Shown here: positions 21,090 through 31,744 of the stretch, one piece after another | Position numbering within the stretch: position 1 is the first letter of the stretch | How the letters are laid out: the number at the start of each line of letters is the position of its first letter | Assembly (NCBI RefSeq): GCF_003171515.1 | Contig: NC_089390.1 | Location: 9,676,274 to 9,740,273 of the forward strand | Source of the DNA: Pyrenophora tritici-repentis | Taxonomy: Eukaryota > Ascomycota > Dothideomycetes > Pleosporales > Pleosporaceae | DNA: 64,000 nt | Reading direction: 5' to 3' | Program-made: the position numbers and the translations under genes | The notes under the pieces: generated by a model | What the model was told of the DNA's origin: nothing | The model's database searches: none | The model's input: the letters and a program-made list of their open reading frames with translations, nothing else

Positions 21090-22397
21090 GATTGTCGAGT
21101 CTTTACGTTGCGCCCCTCAAAGCGGGTATCCTCGTACTGAATGCTGGAATCTGTCGAACCGAATCCAAGACTGCGAACAAGAGTCCATGGGGCTTTGCTG
21201 GAGAAAATACGTTGGCAGCTTACGGTCATCAGTACCCAAGCGTTGGTAACCTAGCTTTTGCTCAAGTTTCAGATGCTTGTCAGTGCGGATAGGATTTCAC
21301 TTTTGACTCGAACAACCGCGCCGCGAAACAGGATTATCCTAACCTTGCTCACTCGGTATCTATCCTCCGCTGATCTGGACGTTGTTAGATGGACCTGAGT
21401 GGCCCGGCGTCCGGGGTTCACTCCAATGCGGCCGTAAGCCGGTTCGGAGGAACTGGCCATTTCGATCGAGACCAGGATGCCATGCGCCCCGCGAAAACCA
21501 TCACAGTCATGGTGCGACGCCAGTTGCCGTTGAGGGTAGCTTTGGCCCTTGCAAACGTTGGCAAAATCGTGCAAAAAGTAAGCATTTTATTCGACAATCG
21601 TAGCCCATTGGCTCGGCCTGTTTCACGTCGTCTTTTTGCTGAATGCCTTCCTGGTAATTAGCTGACATATGTCACTCTGTGCATGTAAGCAGCAATACCG
21701 AAGTGAGCGGTAGTTGTAGAGTGCAACACATCTCCTGAGTTTGCAGATCTTCCAGAATCACGTTCGAGAACCAGGGTAGCTGACCAGCACTAGTCCGAAG
21801 AAACAAACAACCGCAGACGCCCCGATTTTTTGTGCCTGTGAGCCGACGCTCAACAGCATAGATCCCTGAGGCCGAGATTCCATGGCACTGTCACCTAGTG
21901 AGCAAGTGTATCCAGACGGGATGTGTGTTGGGAAAGCTGAGGCGGTCGAGAAGGGAAGGTGAGTCTTGTAGAGAAAAGGGTGGGCTGGGTGGGGCGGCCG
22001 ACAGTCACGAGGATGCGCGCTTGTCCGGCGAACCAATCACTACGTCACAGCCAACTCGGCAATATTTGCGGTCCACATGGTTCAGCTGAAATGCCCTCAT
22101 CTCTTATGCTAGTGGACATACGGACATTACCTGCTAGGGCTTCACGTGGTGCGCCACACACGCTACGGGAGAGCCGGCCATGCATGAGGAAAAGTCAAAT
22201 ATGTACCCTGTGAGACCGACGCCTGGCAGACTGATTTGATTGTCTGGATATCGTAGATAACGACTGCAAGGACCTATAGTCCTCCTTCTATCAAATGCAA
22301 CCCGTCATAATACCTGAATTTTCCCCTCGCGAACGCCTCGAAATGCAGCAGATGAAACGCCAGATGAAGGACCGAAATCGCGATACGAGTGGCGCAT
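21090..22397. other. Intergenic, nothing recognised
   Basis: It should hold the promoter of the rhodopsin-like gene and the 3' region of NMD3. Short open frames on both strands lack any recognisable motif or splice continuity. Confidence 0.5.
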
Positions 22398-23948
22398 CTA
22401 GTCATCCATCTTCATATCCTCAAAGTCATCTAGCAATTGCTCCATCGGAATCTGGATGCCTTCATCCTCGTCGTCGCCAAGACTGCTCTCCGTCTCCATC
22501 GCGTCCGCGTCCTTCTGCTTCTGTTCCTGCTGCGCCTTGTATAGCGCCATGGTCGCGCGCAATTCCTGGTCCTCCTCGACGTCCTGCAGGAACATTTCAA
22601 AGTCGCGCTCCATCTTCTCCTGGTCCTGCTTGCGGGGTAGCATCTCGCCTTCCTCCTTGTTCATGCGCTTGACGCGCCAGTTGCGCTTGTTCTTGTTCTT
22701 CTTGGAGCGCTGGTAGTACTTCTTGACGAGCATGACGTCTGGGATCGCCGATGCATACTTGTTGTTCGACTCAAGAACATCAAATAGCTCGCTGTTGAAG
22801 TTCGTGTTGCTAAGCAAGTAGCCCATCACCGAATCACCGACGTGTAGGATACCACCGAGATGCGTCCGACAGTAGTAGGTAGTGTCGTTAACGCCCATGT
22901 CAGATGCGCGAGCTACAGTAGCCTCAGCAAGGAAGTTGCGACCCGACTGCTTGCCTAGCGGCTCAATGTCCAAGACAATAAACTCGGTAAGTTCCTGGAC
23001 GTCTGCCAGCGGTCGGAACGGCGTCCGCCAGTATATGTCTGTTGCGACATCGGCGGTCTGCAGAGTCGCAGGGTCGAGTAGTTGGACAGAAGTACCAATA
23101 CGGGTACAAAGTGTAAGAGGCGAGATGTTGCCAATCTTTTTAGCGAGCGGAATGGGAAGCACTACAAGATCGTCCTTGCAGATCGGAACGATCTCGCATG
23201 AGAAGGAGAATTTATAGTTCTTCGTCGAAGTGTGGATGTCGTGTGAAATGAGCTCTTCTGATCGCTTGATGTTGACTGGAATGACAGCCTTCAAAAAGTC
23301 ACAGAAGGATACCGCATGATTTCTCTGGGCGAAGAAGAAGTCGATACCGTCGTGGACTTCTTTGATGTTGATTGTGTCCTTGTGCGCTCCATGCTTCAGA
23401 ATCAACTGCTCCAGGTACAAAAACGTCCTCTTGTGAGGCACTTTTTGTCGCACCTGTACACACGCTCTCCATGTGTTGTGTGTGTAACTCTTTGCGCAAT
23501 CCGGGCACTGGTTGTAGTTTTGTGTGTATTCCACCTCGAAACTTTGCTGCATGATAGCACCCTCGTTGATCTCCGACTGCACCGTGATCTTGACCTTTAT
23601 CCTCCTGCTATGCGGCTCAGTCCAGATGAAGCTCGCATCGATAATCCTCAACTTATTCAGTCCGCGCAACTTTCGTAGGCAAAGCGCGAGGAGTTCGCGC
23701 GATTCGGGAGCGGCAACAACCCAGGTCGTGGGAGGGGAGAGCCATCGGTCGCAGTCGCGGCACATGAGCAGAATAGCCTCGCGTTGGATACCACCCGTGA
23801 CATCGGTCTTGAGTTTTATGCAGTCGTAACAAAAGGCTCCTGAAAGGGTACCATCGACAGGCGCGCCACAGTCTGCGCAGAGAATTGTGGCCGAATTCTT
23901 GGGCTCAGGCGCGAAGGAGCGCTGACCTTCCATCATTGCGCTGTCCAT
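22398..23948 (-). CDS. nmd3: 60S ribosomal export protein NMD3
   Basis: Intronless, 516 residues, matching the NMD3 family in length and layout. NMD3 is the adaptor that loads the exportin Crm1 onto late pre-60S subunits and leaves them in the cytoplasm. The N-terminus has CXXC zinc-binding pairs (CADC and CYDC near residues 24-40, CRDC near 64, CPDC near 150). The mid region includes QRNHAVSFCDFL and the VQELTEFIVLDIE segment. The C-terminus has a basic patch (KNKNKRNWRVKRMNKEE, nuclear localisation) and then an acidic Leu-rich tail resembling the nuclear export signal region. It is an expected single-copy housekeeping gene; nothing is unusual. Confidence 0.97.
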   Translation of the reverse strand: MDSAMMEGQRSFAPEPKNSATILCADCGAPVDGTLSGAFCYDCIKLKTDVTGGIQREAILLMCRDCDRWLSPPTTWVVAAPESRELLALCLRKLRGLNKLRIIDASFIWTEPHSRRIKVKITVQSEINEGAIMQQSFEVEYTQNYNQCPDCAKSYTHNTWRACVQVRQKVPHKRTFLYLEQLILKHGAHKDTINIKEVHDGIDFFFAQRNHAVSFCDFLKAVIPVNIKRSEELISHDIHTSTKNYKFSFSCEIVPICKDDLVVLPIPLAKKIGNISPLTLCTRIGTSVQLLDPATLQTADVATDIYWRTPFRPLADVQELTEFIVLDIEPLGKQSGRNFLAEATVARASDMGVNDTTYYCRTHLGGILHVGDSVMGYLLSNTNFNSELFDVLESNNKYASAIPDVMLVKKYYQRSKKNKNKRNWRVKRMNKEEGEMLPRKQDQEKMERDFEMFLQDVEEDQELRATMALYKAQQEQKQKDADAMETESSLGDDEDEGIQIPMEQLLDDFEDMKMDD

Positions 23949-24427
23949 GGGTGAGGTGTGATTTACGTCTGAATTGTGCAGTAAGTTGGGAACCTTTGCG
24001 ACCTTACAAAGTGATTAGGGCATGTATAGGCTCCGAGCAAAATAGTTGATTTGGTATGAGTCGATGACTAGGGCAAGTTTGCTTTCAAATTCACCCCGCC
24101 AGCTTTTTTGCCAGTGTCGCCACCCCGCTCGCCTTCACCGCCCGGGTCAGCCACACGTCAGCCACATCCCAGCGCCACAGCAGCCACAGATTCAAGAGTC
24201 ATTCCCGGGTTCACTTCTGAGATATGAGATTCACAGCAGACATGAGAAAATAATGCAAGTTTCATTTTACTTCATTCAAACTAACGATGCTACTTAGTCA
24301 TATACCTGACCGTCATACATATAGTCCGATTCATTTATCCAAACCAGAGTTCCGTGCTTGTGTTGTTTGAGAAGGGTAAGATAGCCGGGAGCGGGACGTT
24401 GGGATTCATGTCGCGTGGTGATCGACT
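23949..24427. other. Intergenic between NMD3 promoter and a convergent 3' end
   Basis: No coding signal. Contains a GC-rich run with repeats of CAGCCACA near 24147-24193. Confidence 0.4.
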
Positions 24428-24616
24428 TCACATCTGATACACTGCCACCTGGCGCTTACCCTTCAGGTCCTTCTTCGGCTTGGCCCGGTCCTCCTCCTAC
24501 CAATACTCCAACATGACATTCGCTATGCGCATCAGCTCTCCCTCCCGCATGCCCAATGCCTCCATCAGCTCCTGCATGAACTCAAGATTGTCCAGTGTAC
24601 GCTTCAAGTAGCCCTG
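24428..24616 (-). other. Former coding tail of the upstream hypothetical gene, behind TAG stops
   Basis: Reading on past the TAG at 24617-24619 in the same frame gives 39 sense codons (starting QGYLKRTLDNLEFMQELM). Then comes a second TAG (24497-24499) and 22 further sense codons to a TGA at 24428-24430. The amphipathic, charged sequence looks like real protein. Both stops could be CAG-to-TAG changes. This suggests a shortened gene, or less likely stop readthrough. Confidence 0.5.
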
Positions 24617-25657
24617 CTAAATATCCGCACGCGTCTTGAGGTCTACTTGGAATCCCTTCCAGAGATCGTCCTCACTGTAATAGTAGGCGCGGGGTTCGAG
24701 ACGCTTCCGGATGTTGGCGTTGTCAGGATCCTTCAGCCATTCTATAGGGATGTTGGACACCCAAATCCATCGCTCCTGGAAGCTGAAGGATATGCGGCAG
24801 GTCTCGACAACAAAATGGACTGCTTGGTCAGGGCGAAGCCGAACTTTGACCGCGTCAACGTCGGGGCTTGGTTGCTTGTCCCACACACCGTAGATGAACA
24901 TGCATCGGTTGCTCGGTGTTCTACCTCGATAGTTGTCGCTCGGGTAGACAAGCTTCCTAACACCGCCCTCAAAGCCGTCTTGTAAAGTTCGGTATGGGTG
25001 ATTGTAGGTAGGTGTGTCCCGAGTCTTGGGGTAGTGGAGCTCGATTTGAGGGTCATCGTTGACATTGACGAGAAAGCGGAAATCGTTGATTCCAGCGTAG
25101 CACCAGCGGAATGCGGAAAAGCCATTTTCCCATGTTGTGTTCAAGGCCACTTTGATCGCGCCCAAGCTCGACACGGGGTCGATGATGATGCAGGCTTCGG
25201 GTAGCGGCAGCATCATGGTGCAATGGTACTCACGTGAGCTCTTTGCTCGCTGCTCCCAATTGTCAGTTGCAAGCATGACATGTGACGCGTATTCAGCCAA
25301 GTCTTCATGGTCGTGCAAGCGAGCCCGAAGGGCTTCAGCACAGTCGTGAGCCATGTAGCAGCAGTTCTGAAAACGCTTCAATGTCTCTAGCGTAGCTGCT
25401 GTGCTGGCTGCGTTAGCATTGTCAAAGTTCCGGAGATGCTCCCAGGTGTGGAAGTTGGAGTAGCTCACAGACATTGCCTTCTCAATCGCGACCTGATTAG
25501 CTACCTCGAAGATCAAAGCATGGCGTTCGATAGTGATCTCGGGCTCCTCTTGTTCTTCTGCAAAGAACTCTCCGTCGAGTTCGAAATCGTCTTTGTATTC
25601 AAAAGGTAGTTCTTTTGCAAGCTGCAAAGCGAGGCGTGCTTGGTACGAATCTGTCAT
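24617..25657 (-). CDS. Conserved-looking hypothetical protein, probably shortened at the C-terminus
   Basis: Intronless, 346 residues as read. I do not recognise a named domain. The N-terminal 45 residues are acidic. The central part has CCYMAHDCAEALRARL near residue 100, an EYHCTMMLPLPEACIIIDP segment near 145-160 and several Trp residues, suggesting a soluble globular protein. The coding frame is well used and codon choice resembles its neighbours. The frame continues as credible protein for 61 more sense codons beyond the first TAG, interrupted by a second TAG. The annotated stop may therefore be a recent nonsense change. Confidence 0.6.
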   Translation of the reverse strand: MTDSYQARLALQLAKELPFEYKDDFELDGEFFAEEQEEPEITIERHALIFEVANQVAIEKAMSVSYSNFHTWEHLRNFDNANAASTAATLETLKRFQNCCYMAHDCAEALRARLHDHEDLAEYASHVMLATDNWEQRAKSSREYHCTMMLPLPEACIIIDPVSSLGAIKVALNTTWENGFSAFRWCYAGINDFRFLVNVNDDPQIELHYPKTRDTPTYNHPYRTLQDGFEGGVRKLVYPSDNYRGRTPSNRCMFIYGVWDKQPSPDVDAVKVRLRPDQAVHFVVETCRISFSFQERWIWVSNIPIEWLKDPDNANIRKRLEPRAYYYSEDDLWKGFQVDLKTRADI

Positions 25658-26573
25658 TCTGAATAGGGTAGAGAGCGTCGTTGAGAGTGGTAGTCAATTG
25701 AGCTGATGGTCTCGGTGGGAAGAATATCTCCCAGCTTAAAAGTAGAAGGCACTGCAATGTGCCCATGGTCGATCATAGTGAAGATACAAGAGCGATACAG
25801 TCAGGAGTCTTCAGTGAAGTGACAACTCATAACCGTTACTCTGCCACAGGGAATTGGCATAGTGAAAGTTGACACTGTACAAAATCCTTCTCCAACTAAA
25901 GTTATATAGGTGAAATCCTACACTGTATATAATCCTTGTATACAAACATTATTTGATATAGACGGGATTTACTCAGGCATGGACATACCCAAAGAAGAGA
26001 TGGGCAGACTCCGCAACAATCAATCGGATCGGCATGATTGATTCCTATCTAGGTTAAAGGCTGCCTAATGAAGTAATTCTTTAACCTATATAGGAATCAA
26101 TCATGTCAATCGATTGATTGTTGCGGAGTCTGGAGATGGGTGCCGAACGGGATACTTGTAAAGTTTTGGCCGCTCCATCGATGGAAATAAAGAGTATAAA
26201 CAGTATTATGTTCGAGAATTCTATCCGTGTTTCGGTCAGCAGGAAGCTACTCAGTAGTGTATTTCGTTGCTCTAGATAAACGCTTGAGTGGCGGTATCAT
26301 GCTAATGTGAGTAGCGTATATAATAACCCATTTTGACCGACAAAGGTTCTTCCTTCCTTATAAGGATTGAAATATGATGGCTAGTTTGTGGAAAGAGAGA
26401 CTTTGTTTTAACTGTACTTTTGATTGCTTGGTGGTTTGTTGGATGGATGCGTTTGTCAGTGTCAGTGTGGGGCGCTAGCAGGATCATCGAACATCGGGGC
26501 GGCAAAAGGCCGATGTCATAGAAAGTTGAACTGCACAACACCATCCCACACTGTTCCACCATTGTACATCGAC
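25658..26573. other. Intergenic, AT-rich, containing a MITE
   Basis: This is the shared upstream region of two divergent genes. It contains near-repeats of the word TGTATATAATCCTTGTATAC type around 25875-25950 and the MITE listed separately. A frame-compatible extension upstream of the Atp25-like start is not convincing. Confidence 0.5.
26005..26132. mobile_element. hAT-type MITE, 128 bp
   Basis: Two arms of about 53 bp are inverted copies of each other. They begin CAGACTCCGCAACAATCAAT and end in GGTTAAAG, with about six mismatches. They enclose a loop of roughly 20 bp. The element is flanked by a perfect 8-bp duplication GAGATGGG (25997-26004 and 26133-26140). CAG...CTG ends and an 8-bp duplication are the hAT superfamily signature. 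It has no coding capacity. Confidence 0.85.
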
Positions 26574-27815
26574 ATGTCTTTTGCGAGTAGTCTATCTTCG
26601 AGATTCGTCTGCAATGCTTGTCGTAAAGCCACTGCTCGACTATCCACGCCATTACCAAGAGCCAATAGGGTGGCACTGAGGGCTTCGCCTACAGCACCAT
26701 CGCGATGCGTATTCAGTACGAGTGCGTCTAGAAGAGTAGACAAGGACAATGTCACAGCAGAAGATGCCGAACTCGCTTTTCCCGATGATAGCACCAAGTC
26801 TTCGGCTACCGACCTAGAGTCAGAAACCCCCGCTCCAGCCTCTCTAGAAGACTCGCACGACGCCGCATCACAAGTTGCGACCGAAGCATCACCCGTACAG
26901 AATGCGTCGCAAGCACAGAACGCCTCTATCCCGTGGTATCTCAAACAACAATCGTCCGTCCCATCGCCTATACAGCCCGCCGTAGTTCCTGACCTACCAC
27001 CGAATCCGCCCCCACTCCTCGAAACGCTCTTAGAGTATGTCTCGGTTACAGCTGGTCTTGATGACCTAGAATTACTTGATTTGCGAAATCTCGATCCCCC
27101 TCCAGCGCTCGGTCCCAAGCTGATCATGATCATTGCGACGGCACGATCCGAGAAGCACTTACATGTGGCGGCCGATAGGTTTTGTCGCTGGCTACGGAGG
27201 GAACACAGCTTGAAGGCAAATGCAGCCGGTCTGCTAGGGCGCAATGAGTTGAAGATAAAGTTGAGACGAAAGGCAAAGCGAATGAGGATGTTGGCCAATG
27301 TTGGCGGGGCACCACCTGAAGGCAACATCGATGACGGCATACGCACGGGGTGGATCTGCTGTACACTGGGGAAACTTGAGGCGCATCCAGAAGATACGCA
27401 CATGCCCGGAGATAACGTGCAGGAATTCGTTGGATTCAGAGATATTAAACCTGGTGTCAACGTCGTAGTGCAAATGTTTACCGAAGAGAAGAGGGCCGAA
27501 ACAGACCTAGAGACATTGTGGGGTGGAGTGCTGAGAACGCATCAAAGGAACAATAAGAGCGCCGACGAAGCGCTGAAGGAGCTAGAGCAGGACATTCAGG
27601 ATCTCGAGGCCGACGTTGGGGAGAGCGAATACGAAACACAACGCGCATCGCAGCGAGTCACCGAGCCGCCCACCCGGCCCAGCAAAGCCGCTACCCCTCC
27701 TACACCTGCGCAACAAATGCATCGACCGCGACCGACTCCAGGTGACTTCTTTCCGCCTGCCTCTAACCCAGATACTAGGAAGCAGATGCGCAGATTACAT
27801 ACCATCGGTTTGTAG
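26574..27815 (+). CDS. atp25: Atp25-like mitochondrial protein (RsfS-type domain)
   Basis: 413 residues, intronless. The start at 26574 (MSFASSLSSRF) opens an Arg/Ser/Ala-rich mitochondrial presequence; a longer in-frame start at 26424 would bury it. After a low-complexity acidic linker, a conserved core spans about residues 150-310. It includes TAGLDDLELLDLR, GPKLIMIIATARSEKHLHVAADRFCRWLRRE, GRNELKIKLRRKAKRM and DDGIRTGWICCTLG, as in Atp25 of other ascomycetes. This core resembles bacterial ribosome silencing factor RsfS. In yeast the N-terminal half assembles with the mitoribosome and the C-terminal half stabilises the mRNA for ATP synthase subunit 9. Only about 100 low-complexity residues follow the core here, so the yeast-type C-terminal module is not visible. 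Confidence 0.85.
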   Translation: MSFASSLSSRFVCNACRKATARLSTPLPRANRVALRASPTAPSRCVFSTSASRRVDKDNVTAEDAELAFPDDSTKSSATDLESETPAPASLEDSHDAASQVATEASPVQNASQAQNASIPWYLKQQSSVPSPIQPAVVPDLPPNPPPLLETLLEYVSVTAGLDDLELLDLRNLDPPPALGPKLIMIIATARSEKHLHVAADRFCRWLRREHSLKANAAGLLGRNELKIKLRRKAKRMRMLANVGGAPPEGNIDDGIRTGWICCTLGKLEAHPEDTHMPGDNVQEFVGFRDIKPGVNVVVQMFTEEKRAETDLETLWGGVLRTHQRNNKSADEALKELEQDIQDLEADVGESEYETQRASQRVTEPPTRPSKAATPPTPAQQMHRPRPTPGDFFPPASNPDTRKQMRRLHTIGL

Positions 27816-28159
27816 TAAAACAGCCACCGTCAGTCGGTTAAATACGATAGACATACTAGCGAGACCGCATATTTCAAATCGAATCTATGATTCGCACGAG
27901 CAGTCGTAGCGCGATGCATCCAAGGTTCACATCACACTGATATTTTCCAGACTTAGAACATGTTGCTTTGAACGTCCGGTAGCCTTGTGCGTCAACTAAT
28001 GCCTGCCCAGCCCAGTTCGACAGTCTGGAAAATGGCGCTCATCGGATTTCTTTCTGAAAACGTTTGTCCATGAATGGCGGATATGCTCGTGCGATACAAT
28101 AAACGACTGAGCGAAGAAAATGAAAGCGTCGCAACTCGTTTGAATCGACAGCTCCACAA
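27816..28159. other. Short convergent intergenic region
   Basis: 3' ends of the Atp25-like gene and the bZIP gene face each other. Nothing else is seen. Confidence 0.5.
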
Positions 28160-29403
28160 CTAGAACACCCTTCCTACAACAAAAGCCTCAAATACAGCAT
28201 TCTCAAAGACATCCCGGGGAATCACACCTCCAAATCTACAAGTATCGTTAGCTCCACTTCTTACCACACACACGCAAAAACAAGGATAAAGAAAAAACAA
28301 CAACTCACCCATAACATCTCACAACCCCCAACAACTTCTCCTTCAACGTTTCCCACCTCGCCACCTCCAACCCCGCAAACTGCTCCTGTCTCCTCACATA
28401 ATCCCACGCCTGTACCGGCGTAACCTCGCTTTCAGCCAGCGGGATCGATGCCGAAAGCGCAAGAAGCGTGGCTATACTCGCTTGCGGAATCTCCCACGGC
28501 GTAGACGAGTTCTGCCGCTGGCCGGGCTGTGAAGGGTGATTGTGGAAGACGCATGCTGAGAGAGTAAGGGAGTGGCCTGTAGAGGCGCAAGATGTAATAT
28601 TAGGATCTTCAGATGGTGCCACGTCGATGTGTTGGAGACATGGGGATTCGAGACTGTGGTAATCGACGTTAGTGCGAGGGATGCAGGTGTGAGCGTTATG
28701 CGGAAAAAAGCGTACGTCAAGACGAAATCCATGCCCACGACTTCCGGATCGATATTCCCCATATAACGTGCGTGCTGGGGCGACGACGGGCCTGACCCTG
28801 GAGGCGTAACAAGCTGTAATGGAATCGCTATCGGTGATTGGTCAGTCGTTCGTCGCAAACATCCCTCCACGTATGGAATTGTAAATAAAGAAATAAAGGC
28901 ACATACATGACAGATCCCCCGGCATGCCATGTACGCAGATTTGTCGTCGTCGGTTCTTCTTCTTGTTCTCCTCTTGTGTTGCAACAACCAGCGTCACCGT
29001 CTTGCCCGTCTCGACGCCTCTTTCGCTTTCAGCGCTGAGTACGCCTCGGGGGATTGGGATCCTGTTTTCTGCGAGGAGGCCGGTGAGGAGGGCGACGTCT
29101 TGGGATAGCCGGGCTTTGAGGGCGCGGAGCTCGGTTACTTCGCTTTCTAGGGAGGCGGAGTAGGCTTCTTTGCGGTCGCGGTGGGTTCTGATGGGTTGGT
29201 GTTAGAATATGTTCGAGGTGATGCGCGGATGTTCATGTACTTTTGCGCTCGACGGACTTGTTCTCTTCGCCTTTGTCCGGGGCTCTGTGCATCTTTATCG
29301 TCTAAACATCATAGTCAGCTCTCCGTTCGCATCTCCAACACACAACTTCAATTCCAATCGCATCACGCATCTCACCTTTGAAATGCCTAAATGTAAACTT
29401 CAT
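28160..29403 (-). CDS. bZIP transcription factor
   Basis: Six exons on the minus strand (29376-29403, 29241-29301, 28907-29187, 28716-28827, 28319-28663, 28160-28235) sum to 301 codons, 300 residues. The basic region lies at about 18-37 (RRREQVRRAQKTHRDRKE), interrupted by intron 2. It has the fungal AQ-THR-RK pattern rather than the yeast N-x7-R pattern with Asn. A leucine-zipper-like coiled coil (SLESEVTELRALKARLSQ) follows to about 70, then ENRIPIPRG. The C-terminal part contains TSCASTGHSLTLSACVFHN, STPWEIPQASIATLL and EVTPVQAWDYVRRQ, as in a fungal-specific bZIP subgroup. It is expected to be a nuclear DNA-binding regulator; its targets are unknown. Exon 1 is very short (28 bp) and rests on splice-signal and frame logic. 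Confidence 0.85.
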
Positions 29404-30433
29404 TTCGTCGTATAAGAAAACCAGCAGCGTCCTAGAGAGAGAAAGAGAAGCCAAAATAAAAAAGTGCGAAAGCGAAATCAAACCCCCCCAAGCGCAAAAA
29501 GCGCACCGGCACCACGCCCAAGTTAACCTCTCCAGGCCAAAACACCCCAGCACAGGCTGCATCCCTCTCTCTCTTTCTCTCTACATTTTAGAAATCCCCA
29601 ACACATCAACAACGACTATGCAACAACAAGCATTCAGGGAACACGACAGACCAGGGCCGTCGTGTATAAATTAAGCCAATGCCATGCCCTGGCATCTGGT
29701 GGGGCCCGCCCATAGCGCGCCGCCCACCCGCATCCAATCCCTCAATTCGCCAATAACCAGTTCCGACTGCGAAAGTAGGCTTGAGACGCATGATCGCGCC
29801 CATGCCTGAAGCACACTCGCACCACACGGCCGACAGTCACGCCTCAGCCGCGGTGCCTGTACAGGGAAAAAAAGCCGTTTCAGGCAATAGATCAGCCAAG
29901 CAGGCTTATGCGACAATTTGTGTTTGGGAGTCCTGACGCAGTAGGCTGTGACAGCTAAGTAACATCGGATTCTGGAACCGAACAGGGGTGGTGTTGGTAA
30001 AATTGCGGAGAATGCTTGCCCTTGTTAACTTTCTTGCCTGGCTGCTGTCTGTATGGCCATGTCCCCTGGCGTGGCTTTGGCGCGCTAGTGCATTTGGGGG
30101 AATTCTGATCGAATAATCAGGATGATTGCTGGATTGGGGGAGGTGGGCCTGGGACGGGGTTGCAGAGGGGCGCTAGGCTGGATGAGGGAATATTGATTCA
30201 ATAATCAGTGTTTTTGCTGGAATGGATACGGAGGGCGAGAGCGACGGGATGGGGGAGGAGCGTGTATAAGAGGGTTGTGGGGGAAGCGGTTGTTGAATAG
30301 GAGCATCAGTAGCTGGACTCGACTCTTTATTTGTATATCATTTTCTACTCATCAATTCGTGTATTTGAGCTTTTTGCTTGTCCTTCAATTCAGAACCAGG
30401 CGTGTAATATATCTACATACATATATCGCAATT
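29404..30433. other. Divergent promoter region between bZIP and secreted-protein genes
   Basis: About 1 kb without coding signal. It includes a CT-rich run near 29566-29585 before the bZIP start, two copies of GAATAATCAG / CAATAATCAG near 30111 and 30199, and a TATA-like GTGTATAAGAGG at 30261. The last lies about 170 bp before the downstream start codon and fits a core promoter. Confidence 0.45.
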
Positions 30434-31744
30434 ATGGTGTCGACAACTACCCTCATCCTCGCTTTGCTATCTGGGATAGCGCAGGCTGCACCACACCGCG
30501 CCGGCGCGAATGAGAAACAACAACAACAACAAGCCGGTGGCATGAGCTGTCCGCAACAAGCGGCAAAGGTTACAGTTGGCAAGGCCATCTACTTCATGAC
30601 AAACGATGCCAAGAACGCCGTGATTGCTGTGCCCATTGGGGCTGATGGCATGTTGTCCAAGGGTACAGTCATGAAGACTGGTGGCGCAGGATCAATTGCT
30701 GTGGATACCAAGGGGAAGCCAGCCACGCCTGATGCTTTGGTCGGACAGTCGGCTTTGACTGTTGTGGGAAATGTAAGTCATCAGTCCGAATCTTGTCTTG
30801 ATGGAACCTAGCTAACGGTACTCAAGAACCTTTTCGCTGTCAATGCTGGCTCCAATACACTCACCATGATGGCTATATCGCCAAATGACCCAACATCTCT
30901 TTCTCCCGTTGGAAAGCCTGTGGCTATACCCGGCGAGTTCCCTAACACCGTCGCTGCATCAGCGAAGAACAAGCTCGCCTGTGTGGGTACAACTGGTGCT
31001 GTAGCAGGCATCTCATGCGCTTCCTTCTCGGCCAAAGGTCTTGGTAAAATGGATGGTCTCCGCGCTTTTGATCTCGGGCAGACAACACCACCCGCAGGTC
31101 CTCTGAACACAGTATCCCAGACATTCTTCTCCTCAGACGAGACCGCTCTATACACGACCGTCAAGGGCGACCCTGCCGTCAACAACACCGGTTTCCTCTC
31201 CATGTTCCCCATCCAAGCCTCCAACGGCGCGGCTACTCTCTCCCAAAAAGATGTCCGCAGCTCCCCCAACGGAACAGCCGTACTCTTCGGTTCAGCACCC
31301 ATGCCCAACGACCCCACCACCCTCTTCGTCACCGACGCCTCCTTCGGCGCCGCCGTCCTTAAACTCGACAATAAAGGCCAAGCCTCGGTCGTAGGATCGC
31401 AAGCCATCAAAGACCAATCCGCAACCTGCTGGGCCACCATCTCCGACGTCACAAACACGGCTTTCGTAACAGACGTTGGTAAGAACCACGTTGTGGAAAT
31501 GAGTCTCAAAGACGCCAGTATTGTTAAGCAACTCGACCTTACCAACGGCGACCCGGGTCTCATTGATCTCCGTGCTGCGGGGAACTTTGTGTACGCGCTG
31601 AGTCCTGGTAATGGTAGTACGAATGCTGCGGTTACTGTGCTGGATGTTTCTGGGGGAGAGGGGTCGATGAAGGAGGTTCAGCATTTTGATTTGGGGTGTT
31701 TGGGGGTGGGGAAGACAGCGCAGGGGATGGCTGTGCTGATGTAG
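30434..31744 (+). CDS. Secreted beta-propeller protein (carboxymuconate cyclase/lactonase-like)
   Basis: Exons 30434-30772 and 30827-31744 give 418 residues. The first 18-20 residues (MVSTTTLILALLSGIAQAAP) form a signal peptide. The mature protein has repeated short beta-type segments such as AIYFMTNDAKNAVIAVPIG, NLFAVNAGSNTLTMMAI and TLFVTDASFGAAVLKLD. These resemble the seven-bladed propeller of 6-phosphogluconolactonase/3-carboxy-cis,cis-muconate cyclase relatives. Many secreted fungal members have no tested activity. A Gln run (QQQQQ) follows the signal peptide. Export to the cell wall or medium is inferred; enzymatic function is not established. The start at 30434 is chosen because it opens the signal peptide. 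Confidence 0.8.

Noticed and set aside
22398..23948. Possible long antisense gene opposite NMD3
   Set aside because: The several plus-strand frames are short, mutually inconsistent and lack motifs, while NMD3 is unambiguous.
26424..26573. 50-residue N-terminal extension of the Atp25-like frame
   Set aside because: Cys-rich sequence unlike the family, and it would mask the mitochondrial presequence that starts at 26574.
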